A stretch of 64,000 nucleotides of DNA from Macrophomina tecta. Its lineage: Eukaryota; Ascomycota; Dothideomycetes; Botryosphaeriales; Botryosphaeriaceae. Shown here one piece after another: positions 45,521 to 56,837 of this stretch (position 1 is the stretch's first letter; the number at the start of each line of letters is the position of its first letter). The position numbers were made by a program, and so were the translations under genes. Under the pieces are notes generated by a model. It was given only the letters and a program-made list of their open reading frames with translations, ran no database searches and was not told the origin of the DNA. Location of the stretch: assembly GCA_024180945.1 (NCBI GenBank), contig JAKSGN010000043.1:930001-994000 (forward strand), in the 5' to 3' direction.

Positions 45521-46637
45521 ATGGAATATGTCAGGTAAGTCGCATAACGTGACCTCTAAGATTACATAGCAATTGACCAGCTGCTCCCCGCAGGCTAGGA
45601 AACAGCGGCCTTAAGGTCTCCAAGATCATCCTCGGCTGCATGGCTTTCGGCAGCAGCAAATGGGAAGGCTCACCTTGGACGCTCGACGAGGAAGACGGCC
45701 TCAAGCTTCTCAAAGCCGCGTACGATTGCGGCATCAACACTTGGGTACGCGCACCCTTCGCTCCAAAACCCAGCCAGCTAACACCCCCGCCCAGGACACC
45801 GCCGACGCATACTCCAACGGCAAGTCCGAAGAAATCATCGGGAAGGCCCTGAAGCAGTACGCCATCCCGCGCAGCAAAGTCGTCATCCTGTCCAAAATCT
45901 ACAATCCCGTCATGCCGGACGACTCGCGGCCCGCCAGCGTCAACGACGGCGCGCTCGTCAACCAGATGGGCCTGTCGCGCAAGCACGTCTTCGCCGCCGT
46001 CGACGCGTCGCTCGCGCGCCTTGGCACCGACTACATCGACGTGCTGCAGATTCACCGGCTGGACCGCGAGACGCCGCCCGAGGAGATCATGCGCGCGCTG
46101 CACGACGTCGTGCAGAGCGGGAAGGTGCGGTACATCGGCGCCAGCTCGATGTGGGCGTGGGAGTTTGCGCGGCTTCAGTACATTGCCGAGATGAGGGGGT
46201 GGACTAAGTTTGTGAGCATGCAGCCATTCTACAACTTGCTGTATCGCGAGGAGGAGAGAGAGATGATCCCGTTCTGTGAGGCAACGGGCGTGGGCGTCAT
46301 TCCGTGGAGTCCGTTGGCCAGGGGGGTGTTGGCCAAGCCGTTGGGGAAGAGTGGGGAGACGGTTCGGGGCAAGGCGGATAAGAAGGCCAAGGCGTGGAAT
46401 GAGACGGCGAACTTTGATATTGTGGGGCGGGTGGAGGAGGTTGCGGCGAAGAGGGGAGTGAGTATGGTGACCGTCTCGACGGCGTGGGTGCTGCAGAAAG
46501 GGTGTTGTCCGATTCTGGGACTGAGCAGTGTGGAGAGGATACGGGAGAGTGTCGCAGTTCTGAAATTCAAGTTGACGGATGAGGAGATGAAGTATCTCGA
46601 AGAGGAGTACAGGCCCAGGAGTGTGGAAGGTATGTAG
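45521..46637 (+). CDS. Aldo/keto reductase
   Basis: NADPH-dependent reductase of the AKR superfamily (voltage-gated potassium channel beta-subunit/YakC-like group), 335 aa, cytosolic. Exons: 45521-45534 (14 bp), 45594-45744, 45795-46637. The tiny first exon is set by phase: MEYVR joins LGNSGLKVSKIILGCMAFGS, the normal N terminus. Catalytic residues are visible: Asp and Tyr in DTADAYSNG, Lys in VILSKIYN, His in LQIHRLDR. GASSMWAWEF, MQPFYNLLYREEEREMIPFC and IPWSPLARGVLA are typical of this branch, and ILGLSSVERIRE near the C terminus contacts NADPH. It is last of four plus-strand genes and convergent with the DUF7924 gene, only 145 bp away. Confidence 0.9.
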
Positions 46638-46782
46638 ATAGCGAAGGTAGAAGAGATTCTGCTTATCATGTGCTGGGTAGAAATTGCGGCAAACTGATCG
46701 AAATAATCGCATGCATGGAATGACTCTGCCTCATTGGTGATCGCCGCTTCACCCGGTTTGCATCCCACAATCAACTAGCAAT

Positions 46783-48511
46783 TTAGTTTCCGCTCCGTGT
46801 CTTCCTCTTTTTGGACTGACGCTCCGGAGATGCGCTTCGACGCACATGAGTAGGCTTGTGCGCAACATTGCGAGCTACACGGGGGGATCGCCGCAGCCGC
46901 CCTCCATCTATAATGCTATGCTCCTGGAGTTGGAGCTCTCGCGTGCCAGTGATGACCACATCGGCTTCATCGGAAAGGTTTTTGGAGCCAGGGCGCGTAG
47001 TTGTCGAATCGGTTGACCAATTTGGATCAAGCGCAATGAGGGCGCTTTCGATGCGTTTGAGGTGTTCCGGGGCCCATAGTTCATATATGTTTTTAACAAA
47101 TTGAAACATTTTCCAACGGTCGGCGTTCGCGTTGAGACTGATTCCAAAGATTTCATGGATGTATACGTCCGTCTCTTCCCCGTGGATCACTGGGTAATGG
47201 GCGCACGCCGAGGCCGTTTGGTGGTTGTAAGCCACGGAAAATCCCAGTATCTCCCGGTCAATCGTTTTCTGCATGCCTGCTCCCCTGAACAGCTCTACGA
47301 CCATCATGACCGCAAGTGTAAGTGTATGCGCATTCTGCCTCGTTGCGGCACGGAAGGATCCTTTCGGTGATTTTGCCTCACATGCTAGGAACGGGAAATA
47401 AATGTTCGCTGTTGGCGAGAATCGCTCACCGTCTCCAGACACCTGCTCAATCTTCTTCTGGAGTTCCCGGGGAAACGCAAATTCCTGGAAGCCCACACAG
47501 TAATCTGGCTGCGGCTTTCCAAAACTTGGATATAGCACAGACTCCGGGCTCCATCCTTCATTCATCGAATCCTCAAACAGATTGTAAGTGTTTTGCAATG
47601 CGCTGTCATGGCAGCTCAGCGCTGCCAAGTCCTCGGGTGCAGGACATACAAGGTCGTGTAGCTTGTGTATGACCCTTGTTTCATTAGCAATACGGATCCG
47701 CTCGAGCCTCTGCTTGAATAACCTGTCATCATGGAGCGATGATCGGTTGGGATATCCTGATGCGACGTTTCCAGCCTCTCCAACAAGTCCATGGACTTTC
47801 TGTTTGGCTTTTCTTTGTAGTCCTTCATGTAGCTCCTCATGTGGCCATTTCCCTTTTTAAGTACCTTCTCGAACTTCGGGCTCTCGTAACAGTCTGAGTC
47901 TCTTTGGCTCGCAGCTGCTTTGACCGAGTCTTTCTTGCTTGAGACTCGGCTGTTCCGCACTCCAGAGTCGGGTGCCGTGAATCCTTTCGACAACGCAGAA
48001 TTAACACTGGCTGTACGTCTCAATGAAGCACTCTCCTGGCTCCTTCTTGCGATAGAAGAAGCCATGATTGTCGACGCGTTCAATTTCGATGGCCACACGT
48101 AGTTGGATGTCCAATACTCAATGGCAAGGCGTTTCCGGACAATCGGCCCTAAGCGTGGGAATATGGCGCGGCGTCTTTGCGTAGGGCGGCCCACAGATTT
48201 CTTAGATCTCTTTGATTTACGTGACTATGGTATGATGAGCCCTGAGCCGGGTCGGGTATTCCTTGCAAGCGTACCTGCTCGACCTTACGCTGTGGAGTTT
48301 CACGCCGCGATGTGGGATTTTCTGGAGAATGAATTCTTGGTATTGTTGCCTCTTGAACTTCTTGCTCCAAAGTAAGTATTACAATCTTGAAAGTGCCATG
48401 GCTTATGGAGTCACCTAAGTTTGCAGCGTTTGCAGCAGCCTTTTGGCTCCTGGTGAATGGCCGGGAAACGGGAGTGCTTCCCTGCGGCCGGCGTTGCGTG
48501 GCACGAGCCAT
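46783..48511 (-). CDS. DUF7924-domain protein
   Basis: Member of a fungal-specific family of unknown function, nuclease-fold-like in general appearance. The C-terminal exon (47628-46783 and somewhat upstream) holds the domain: RIANETRVIHKLHDLVCPAPEDLA, PDYCVGFQEF, ANIYFPFLACEAKS, RQNAHTLTLAVMMVVELFR, DREILGFSVAYNH, VIHGEETDVYIHEIF, FVKNIYELWAPEHLKRI, and a basic nuclear-type tail (RQSKKRKTRS). Further upstream, VRKRLAIEYWTSNYVWP matches the N-terminal family motif, and the ATG at 48511 begins a basic RSQKAA-rich leader. Two joins are unresolved: between 48200 and 48130, and near 47720, where SHQDIPTDHRSM in one frame is followed by DDRLFKQRLERI in another. The second may be a frameshift. The gene is recognisable, but its integrity is uncertain. 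Confidence 0.65.
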
Positions 48512-50039
48512 ATCACTGCGGCTGGCGCGCGGCGGTGTGTATGCAGCTCAGAAAAGCTGCTTCTGGGGATGTGAACGGTTAACAGGTCAGATCCTGGACG
48601 GCGAAACAGCGTCAACCTCGCCGAGGGTCCATCTGGTTGGGCCGATGCCCCGCCACACCTCGCTACTGATTGGTTGCGGTAAGTCGGGAGCACCCGCCAT
48701 TCTGACTCTTGCCCCGGACGATCAAACCGTATACGGCCAAGGATGGCTGTGTAGCTAGTAATGGCCCATGTACCGGGTCGAGAACATCCTTATCTGCTTG
48801 CTGTGCCGCACAGGGGTCCAGCGGTTAGGTCGGCAGACAGATTGTCGGGCGATGAATGCCGTGTGGGAATACGATAGCTGAGCAGATGTGTCGGAATTTG
48901 ACTCCTGGCGTCGCGGCCTCTCTATTGTCTCAGCCACTACGGATCATCCGAAGGGCCGCTTCCTTAGTATATAAGCAGTTTACAGTGGCCCTTCGCTTCC
49001 AGTCACTTAGCTCTCCTGACGAATCCTGGGTATGCTGGATATGGCCAAAGACGGCAAATCATTCTTCTCCGTGCCGAACAACTCATCACACGGCACATGA
49101 CGGCCGTTTGGGGCTAGCCACTCCACAATAAAGCCCAGTTGGCAGCATGTCATATCAGCATCCTCTTTCCCCTCATTCTAAGACCTCAATTTAACTATTC
49201 ATTATACTTTTGAGAATGACACACTGATTGTAATGGACGTGATTCGCTTTAGTAACAACGCCGGCTCAAAGCAAGCCGGCGCAAACGCGATTAAAATTCT
49301 ACTGCCAGTCCATCTCCTCACCGCAGCAGCACAACAGCCAGTTATTTGGCTAGTATCTGACCGGGCCCTAACTTCGAAGAACTCGACGCCGCCGAACGGT
49401 GAGAACATCCATTGTGTATTTCCGCAGTTGAGAAAGTTGTTCATGAGCGGTTCTCAGCACCGTGGGCTATCTTATCGCCCGCCGATTCCATAAGCTCTGG
49501 ATGTGGCTGACTTGACCTAGCAACAAAATGCAGCAGCGCGAAAAGCGGGTAAGTCAAGTAGCGACCTACGACGGGGCACATTGTCAGCATCTCCTCCTCT
49601 GACCAGGTATTTTCATTTCTGAAGTCCCTGCCACTATCGCGCTGATCTCCGCTGCAATTGGTCCAATACCTCAGGTCACGATCCTTTCCATCTATGTCAT
49701 ATGAAGATGGCCTAGGCATACTCCATCATAGATGAGAGGAATCCTTTTTTTTCCCCCTTTTTCGGCACAGCCATCCGCTTCTCTGCTTTATCCGCCTGCG
49801 TGTGTCAAATGTCCCATTTTGCTACATCGAACTTACAAAATCTTTTAAGAAACCTGATGTGGCAGACGATGAGCGTCTCAGGGAGCAGGATGTAAAAGTA
49901 TTATGGAATTTGTGTTCAGCATCGAAAGTTAGGGTCTGCCCAGTCCAAATCAGCGCAACCACCGAGTCACGATCAGTTTTGCTACATAGAAAAAGCTCGC
50001 GTCATTTACGATTGATCCCATACGTTTTAACCTTCACTT
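48512..50039. other. Intergenic, about 1.5 kb, no gene recognised
   Basis: Small frames only on both strands; none has a recognisable domain or plausible splice partners. Confidence 0.55.
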
Positions 50040-51356
50040 TTATGCCCAAGCGCCGACTAATGACATGCCAATAGCCCCCAAAAATACAAACACGCAAGCA
50101 TACACCCGACGCCTACCTCTCAAGACACGCCAACTCTCGTCGCTGAGAAAGTCCTCTGCGAGCAGCTCGATTAGGCTTGCATAGACGAGTAGACCGGAAG
50201 AAATAGCATTCATTATGCCGACGACGAGGAGACCGGTCTCCGATTCCGGGCTATACAGCGTATGTAGGGCCAAACCGATTGCCTGGCCAACGGGAGTACT
50301 TCCTGACGCGTTAGCACTGCAAGCTCTGGTTTCCTCCGGACACTTGCAGGGGCTGCTTACGTGCAGCCATAAGCCAAGCTCATGAGCCACGGCTGAAAGG
50401 CGTTTTTCTTCCAATCAATGGACGCGATCCGAGCGCCCAGCGCCAGTCCCTCAAATGTCTCTGCAGTACTGTCAGCGCAATCTCCTTTTGAACCTCCCCA
50501 GGTTATACGAACGATGAAAACTAATTGCAATTAACAAGATGATGAACTCCCTCCCAATGGACACACTCAACGCCATGCCGATAAAGACGCTGTGAAACAG
50601 GATGCCCATCTCCAGGAGCGTGCACTGCATCACCGCCTTCCTATGCTCTTGCTCCGGGGTCAACTGCAGCACGCCCTTGGCGAACTGCTGGCTCGACGGC
50701 CGCTCTTCCGGGATACTTGACTGCCTCTGCAGCGCTGGCCTCCTCCTGTTCTGGCCGTCCCCAAAGTCCGACAAGCGCCGGCCGACGCTGTTGCGCCTGC
50801 CCTTCAGGGGCCCCAGATTCCGCACGCTCAGCTCCTCGGTCGCCTGGTGCGTGGGCGAGCCGTCGACCACCTCGTCAGCCGCGACGCTCTCCGCACTCGC
50901 CGCGCCCCGCACCCTCTCCAGACCCAGCGTCCCGACGGACTCCACGATCGCGCGCTCCCCGCCGCCGCACACGTGCTGCGCGGGCGAAAACGCCATCTCG
51001 ACCAGCGCGATGAAGAAGATGGCAGCGAGCACGATGGCGCCGGGCATGGCGGGGTAGTCGGTGGTCCAGAAGTCGGAGAGACAGGGGTCGCCGAGCGAGG
51101 TGAAGGCCGTGGGCAGCAGGTGCACGAAGGCCGTCGCCAGCAGCACGCCGGTGCCGAAGTGGCGCGCGCCGAACAGGAAGGACGCCGGGATGCGCAGCGC
51201 CGGGAACTTGGTGACGAGCATCGGGAAGGCGCACGCGAGCGACGAGACGCTCAGGATGATGAAGACGGCCCCGATGTGCAGCCCGGTGTTGTATTGGTCG
51301 GAGGCGCCGCGCCCGGGCGCGCAGGTGCTGGCCCGGGGGCGCAGGTGGTCGGCCAT
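50040..51356 (-). CDS. ZIP-family zinc transporter
   Basis: Membrane importer of Zn2+ (or Fe2+), 400 aa. Exons: 51356-50513, 50460-50361, 50298-50040; the splices produce SFHQTFEGLALGARIA and YGCTTPVGQAIGLALH, which are the transport-site signatures of helices IV and V. Earlier blocks are LHIGAVFIILSVSSLACAFPM, RHFGTGVLLATAFVHLLPTAF, CLSDFWTTDYPAMPGAI and an intracellular loop rich in Arg/Ser. HRKAVMQCTLLEMGILFHSVFIGMALSV precedes the core, and the protein ends with SSGLLVYASLIELLAEDFLS and a last helix. About eight membrane segments. The start at 51356 (MADHLRPRAS) is the first ATG; an open frame with a polythreonine run extends upstream to 51590 without an ATG. Confidence 0.9.
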
Positions 51357-53159
51357 GTTGGCGGCGGCGTTGTGAGGCGCGCTGGCACGGGCGTTGGTGG
51401 TGCTCGTGGTAGTGGTGGTGGTGGTGGAGAGTCGTGCAGGGGTGAGCTGGAGGTCATGGGCGGCGAGGCATTTGTGCTCCCTGATGAAGGTGGTGACTGT
51501 GGGCGACGATATGGGGCTCCAGCCTGAAAACCCGGTCCTCGCGGTCTGTTGTTGAGCCCAGGATAGAGTTAACCCAGGGCGACGCGTCACGCACGATATA
51601 TGGTAACGTCAGTTAGAAGTCGGCGGGACGCTTGGTGCCGAGGGCAGCGGAGTCGCCCCGCCCGAGACCGGAATGCCGCGAGCCTAGCCAGTGCAAAGAC
51701 AGAGCTTCTACCAATGAGCGCAAGTACAGCAGTGCTGCGGACGCGGAATTCGGCGAACCGGCCTTGGCGCCAACACTTCCTCCTCACGTGGAACCATCTG
51801 TATGAGGTCAGACCCTCGTGATTGAACCCATTTTCTTGCCCAGACATCCTCTTACAATAAATAGGGACCTCTTTGGAGTAGTCTCTGATGCTCATCACTC
51901 CCACGTGTCGTCCATACTTCGAAAGCCAGAATAGGTTGGTAAGATCGCCAAGCCAAGCTCCTCCGCCGCCATCTCCGCTGCGCCGTCCTTCCCGATCATC
52001 CCGAGCAATGAGCGTCAGTTCATTATTTCCGTCTTCAGAGAAGCTCTTTCAGGCTGCCACAAAATACGTTGGGCAATCTGCGGGATAGAGAATTTGTGCG
52101 AGGACGGCGGATTTGAGTTGCTGTCGATTGAGATCTGACAGCGCTCGCTCAGTTGCTGGGAAATCGAGCGTTTTATAGTCAAACTTCCGGTACAGTTCAT
52201 CCGCACGAGAAATTACAAATATTCTCAGACAATCTCACACATTGGTCACCTTTTTCTCAATTGCGTCCTGCCCCTTCCATTACCACAGGGCTATTCGGCA
52301 AGTGTCGGTTACTGGCAAGATCAACGAACCCCACTTGTGGATGAATTTTCACACAGCTTTAGCCTGTAGTAACACTGCATAAGTGGTTCGTCAAGGCTGC
52401 TGAGAGCAGGCATACAAGCGTGACCGACGTGCATTACCAATAGGTGTTACTGCCCTTGGACACATGGGCATAAGCCATAATATTGTTGAGGTCGCACTGC
52501 ATTCTGTTACCCTGGTCCGAATCTGCTTAGTGAGCCGGCCTTGCCTGCTCGAGTCTAGGTTTTATGCGGCCCATACCAGAAACACTACACCCTCGCCTAA
52601 AAGGGTGGGGCCATTTTATCTGGCAGGCCAGATGAAATAGGAGGAGTGCATCTTTGACTTTTGCAAAGATTCACCAACGGAGTGCAGCAGCGGGAGGATT
52701 CTCCATAGCGAAGGATGGGAACTGTCAGACCTCAATATCCCAGGCACTCCATCCTTAGGTCCTGCTTTATGGCAGCACTTACGCCTTTGCATTTAGTGTC
52801 CTAAGGAACAATCTATCGGTAGCCGTACCCTGTGGAGACTGCTGCAGCTCCGGGGAGTTGCAGGCGGTAGGAGAGACCTGATTGGCTAACGCTTAGTCCG
52901 TCAGAAAAGCTCGACAATTTCTCGGAAGATGCGACGATGCTTCAGTAATCACTTCCCTTTTTAACCTGGCGTATATCACCTCCAACCCGTGCACAGGTGG
53001 CAAGTTAGAGTTGATCGACTGTAGGTCAGAAAACGGTATATTCGCGAGCGTCTTGGCTCCGCCCGTTGCGGGGTAATTCTGCTAGGCATTATATTATAAA
53101 CTTCAAGCCTGGGAAGCTCGATTGCGTTCCAGATTTTCCACGACGTTCTCACCATCAGC
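51357..53159. other. Intergenic, about 1.8 kb, divergent promoters of ZIP and P450 genes
   Basis: Head-to-head spacing between the ZIP transporter (-) and the P450 (+). Short frames only. A TATA element for the P450 lies at its right end. Confidence 0.5.
53095..53100 (+). promoter_or_regulatory. TATA box of the P450 gene
   Basis: TATAAA inside an AT-rich stretch, 65 bp upstream of the ATG at 53160. Confidence 0.45.
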
Positions 53160-55097
53160 ATGGAAGACCATAACGCGCTCGCAAGCTTCAGCGTCCTTGC
53201 GATGCATCCATTAGGAGCCACAACAGTTGCGCTAGTAGCCTACTGGGCTGTCCTTGCCATATACCGGCTCCGCTTCCATCCTCTTGCAAAGTTTCCAGGC
53301 CCAAAGATTGCAAGTCTGACGTAAGTACATGGTATGCTCATATAACAACAGTCAAAACCTTACTGGCCACATCAGCTATCTCTTTGAAGCATACCATGAT
53401 GTATTGCGACCGGGGCAGTATACTGCAGTCATAATCAAGCTGCATAAAAGATACGGTGCTTAGCCTGGTGATAAACTGTCAAGCATAGGGAAACTTGCTG
53501 ACGAGACCAGGCCCGATAATCCGAATTAACCCAGACGAACTACATGTCAGTGACCCCAACTTCATCGACGCACTGTACCCAAGTACTGGCAAGAAGCGCG
53601 AGATTTCGCCTTGGTTCTTCAAGCCGATGGGTATTGCAGAGGTGCGTGACAATGAAAAAGACAACATATGATGGATGATAACAGGCGGCCAGACGCACTT
53701 TGGAACAGCTGATCATGATCTCCATCGCATGCGCCGCGCCCCACTAAGTCGCTTCTTTTCCAAAGCGATGGTCGCCCGGCTGGAGCCCTCTCTGAAGCAG
53801 CACGCCACCAAATTCTGTCGTAATCTTGAGACTTGGTCTGGAACCGCAGACGCGCTTGACCTGGTTACCTCGATCTCTTGTTTTTCTGCCGACATTATCA
53901 CTGAGTACCTCTTCGGGCGTTGCTACAACTTCCTTGACGATCCCAAGATGAAAGTCAGTCTGTATCAGCCTATTCACGTGGGAGCCGAGGCTACCATTGC
54001 CTTCAAACATTTTCCACCTTACATGAAACTGTTCCTTTCCATACCGACGTGGGTCTGCATTCATCAATGCCTTCCTGTTGGATGCTGATGTTGCAAAGAT
54101 TTGTTATGAAACGACTTAGTCCCGATAGTGAGATGTGGCGCCAATTCCGACTGGTACGGCCTGATCATAGTGTCCGCATTTGCAGCCGCTCACGCAAGCA
54201 GGACTCTCGAACTCGCGTCAGAGAAGTCAAAGAGGACATTCGTCGTAATGTCCCAAAATCGCGAACGACGGTCTTCCACGACCTCCTGGCAAGCAACCTA
54301 CCTGAATCGGAGAAGTCGACGGAGCGCTTGGGCATGGAGGCGCAGGCACTGGTGGGAGCCGGTATCGAAACCACAGCATGGAGTGAGTCTATAAACATTA
54401 TCGGGCTCAACTGCCCCGTTAACGACTTTCGTCTGTTGCAGGCCTGTCGGTCGACATGTTCCACCTCCTGTCTCTGCCGGACACAATGGCGAAACTCCGA
54501 GCCGAGCTTGAGGCAGCTATTCCATCCTCAGATCCAAGTCAGATGCCGCCATGGACAACCCTCGAGAAACTGCCATACCTCACTGCTTGCATTCACGAGG
54601 GGCTGCGACTCTCATACGGGGTCCCATCCCGGCTCGCCCGCATCTCTCCCGACGAGCCGATGATCTATCGTGGGCCCGATAAGACATGGGCGATTCCCCC
54701 AGGCTATGCCGTCGGCATGTCGGCGTTCGACATTCACCACAAGGAATCCATCTTCCCTGAGAGCAGAAAGTACATCCCGGAGCGCTGGCTTGACGATAAC
54801 GGAATGATGAGCAAGCGCCTGGATCCCTACTTCCTGAGCTTCTCGAAAGGTTCCCGAAATTGTCTGGGCATGAAGTAAGTTGGCCATTGCTAGAGAAATG
54901 AAGTTTTTACTGATTTTGCGGGACTCTTCAGTCTTGCATATGCCGAACTCTACACCCTCCTGGCAACAGTGGTCCGTTGTTTTGGTGACCGGCTCGAGCT
55001 ATTCGAGACTACCGCGGAGGACGTGGCGTTCCACCACGATGCGTTCATTCCAGCAGTGAAGCCAGGATCGAAAGGAGTGCGCGTGCTCGTCAAGTAG
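53160..55097 (+). CDS. Cytochrome P450 monooxygenase
   Basis: Heme-thiolate monooxygenase, 520 aa, anchored in the ER by an N-terminal helix (ATTVALVAYWAVLAIYRL). Eight exons: 53160-53320, 53376-53455, 53511-53641, 53693-54048, 54099-54153, 54202-54382, 54442-54874, 54932-55097; phases close. FHPLAKFPGPKIA is the proline hinge, and GPIIRINPDELHV and HDLHRMRRAPLSRFFSK are early family blocks. The I-helix reads GAGIETTAW, the K-helix ExxR is EGLR, then YIPERW, and the heme loop is FSKGSRNCLGMKLAY with the Cys ligand. It resembles the trichodiene-oxygenase-like group in layout, but its substrate is unknown. The 48 bp intron at 54154-54201 could also be read through in frame. An epoxide-hydrolase-like gene follows in the same direction. 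Confidence 0.9.
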
Positions 55098-55823
55098 TAA
55101 GCCCACCTGTATTGGGTGAACTCCGCAGCAAGTCCGCTGCGAGCTCCGACGTACGAAGCACCACTCAGCCAATCAGAGCCTCCACACGCTGAAGTAGCCC
55201 AACAACATGAACCGAGCTGCCGATAGTGCCTTTTTGCCGACAGTCGGTACTTACACAAATTGACCTTACCCGGAATCTGGAAAGGGCAAAGCGCAAGGGA
55301 CATGAACGGAAAAGACTGGTCACTGCCTTCTTTCGTCTTGTAGATTTCATGTGAAATGATGGGCCGCACCGGAGAAGCATTATGCTTGAGCGACAAAAGA
55401 ATGAAAGTCCTTCTTTTGGAGCCATTTGCATGCCAGGCTCATGGCACCTGAGTCAATTACCTCGATTTCATTGTCGTTGTCTACCATCCTGCTGTACACG
55501 TCACCGTGGATCAGTGTTTCAATACATGCCCAATCACCCGGGCGGAAAAGCTCCCACAACATCGTCAGTCTCCCGCAAAGATAGACAGTCTTTTGTGCTC
55601 GGAGTTGAGCATCTTGGCAAGCAGTGGAGCCCGCCGGTGTCAGCACAGTACCATCTGGCCTTTCTCCCGACCCGTAGCGGTACTCCGCTCCTACACCGTA
55701 AAATTACCGCTCGCTCTCATCCTTCCTTGAATCCCCCGCGATTATAAGTATCGCACCAGGTGCTCTACTGATCAATCTGATCAGCAATAACAAAAGTCAA
55801 CAACATCAAACCCCAACACAGCC
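55098..55823. other. Intergenic between P450 and alpha/beta hydrolase
   Basis: About 725 bp; no gene. A TATA-like element lies near its right end. Confidence 0.6.
55743..55748 (+). promoter_or_regulatory. TATA-like element of the alpha/beta hydrolase gene
   Basis: TATAAG 76 bp before the start codon at 55824. Confidence 0.35.
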
Positions 55824-56837
55824 ATGGAGCACTTCACCAAAAAGTCCTTCGCAACCTCCCGCTCCTTGACCTACGTCTACTACGATTCCTTCCCCCACAA
55901 ACCCCTCCCGACGGACGCCACCACGCCCGTCCTCTACCTCCTCCACGGCTTCCCCGACACCGCTCGCCTCTTTCACGCCGTACTTCCGTATCTCTCCCCC
56001 CTCGCTTCCCGCATCCTCATCCCCGACCAACTCGGCCACGGCGCCACCGCCAGGCCCCACTCGCCGTCCTCCTATAACTCGCGCGCCCTCGCCGCCGACC
56101 ACGCCGAGCTGCTCGCCCACGCCGGCGTGGCCGGCAACGTCGTCGCCATCGGCCACGACTGGGGCGCCTTCAGCGCGCAGCGCCTCTGGTTCTTCCACCC
56201 GACCCTGCTCCGCGGCGTCGCGTTCCTGAACGTTGCGCCCACGCCGCCGGTGCGGCAGCCCTTCGACCTCGATGCCGCGAACGCCGCGGCAGAGGAAGCG
56301 ACCGGGCATGCGCGCGGCGCGTACTGGGAGCTGTTTGTTGCGGACGACGGCGCGGCCGTGGTGGATGCGCATCTGGAGGCGTTCTGGCGTGCGATGCACG
56401 GCGAGGGGGCGCACTGGATGCGGGACGTCTTCTGCGTGAGGGGGGCGCTGAGGCAGTTCTTGGAGCAGGAGGGCGAGGTGCAGCTGAGGGAGTATGCGAG
56501 GCCGGGCAGGGGCTGGAGGGAGGAGTGGCTGCACGGTGTAAGGAGTGGCGGCGGGATTGGGGGTGCGTTGTGCTGGTACAGGGCCATGACCGAGGGCCAT
56601 GATTATGCGGTTGAGAAGGGGTTGCCCGAGGAGAGTGTGCAAATCACGGTACCGACGCTGTTTTTGGGGTGTGAGCGGGATGATGTGTCGTTGCCGGCGG
56701 CGATCGATGGGTGCAGGAAGACGGGGATGTTGCCGGACTTGACGGTTGTGAATATTAACGCAATGCACTGGTCTTTGATGGAGAAGCCTGAGGAAGTGGG
56801 GAGGGCACTGTATGAATGGGTGAAGGATAAGTTCTGA
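55824..56837 (+). CDS. Alpha/beta hydrolase, epoxide-hydrolase-like
   Basis: Single-exon gene, 337 aa, cytosolic. HGFPDT (residues 41-46) is the oxyanion element of epoxide hydrolases. GHDWGA carries the nucleophile Asp at residue 112, where esterases have Ser, which points to an epoxide hydrolase or haloalkane-dehalogenase-like mechanism. PDQLGHGAT, VPTLFLGCERDD (acid region) and the catalytic His in NAMHWSLMEKPEEV (near 318) complete the picture. The cap domain lies between about 130 and 250. Nearby, the P450 could supply an epoxide substrate, but that link is inferred from position only. Frame and motifs are intact. Confidence 0.88.
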   Translation: MEHFTKKSFATSRSLTYVYYDSFPHKPLPTDATTPVLYLLHGFPDTARLFHAVLPYLSPLASRILIPDQLGHGATARPHSPSSYNSRALAADHAELLAHAGVAGNVVAIGHDWGAFSAQRLWFFHPTLLRGVAFLNVAPTPPVRQPFDLDAANAAAEEATGHARGAYWELFVADDGAAVVDAHLEAFWRAMHGEGAHWMRDVFCVRGALRQFLEQEGEVQLREYARPGRGWREEWLHGVRSGGGIGGALCWYRAMTEGHDYAVEKGLPEESVQITVPTLFLGCERDDVSLPAAIDGCRKTGMLPDLTVVNINAMHWSLMEKPEEVGRALYEWVKDKF

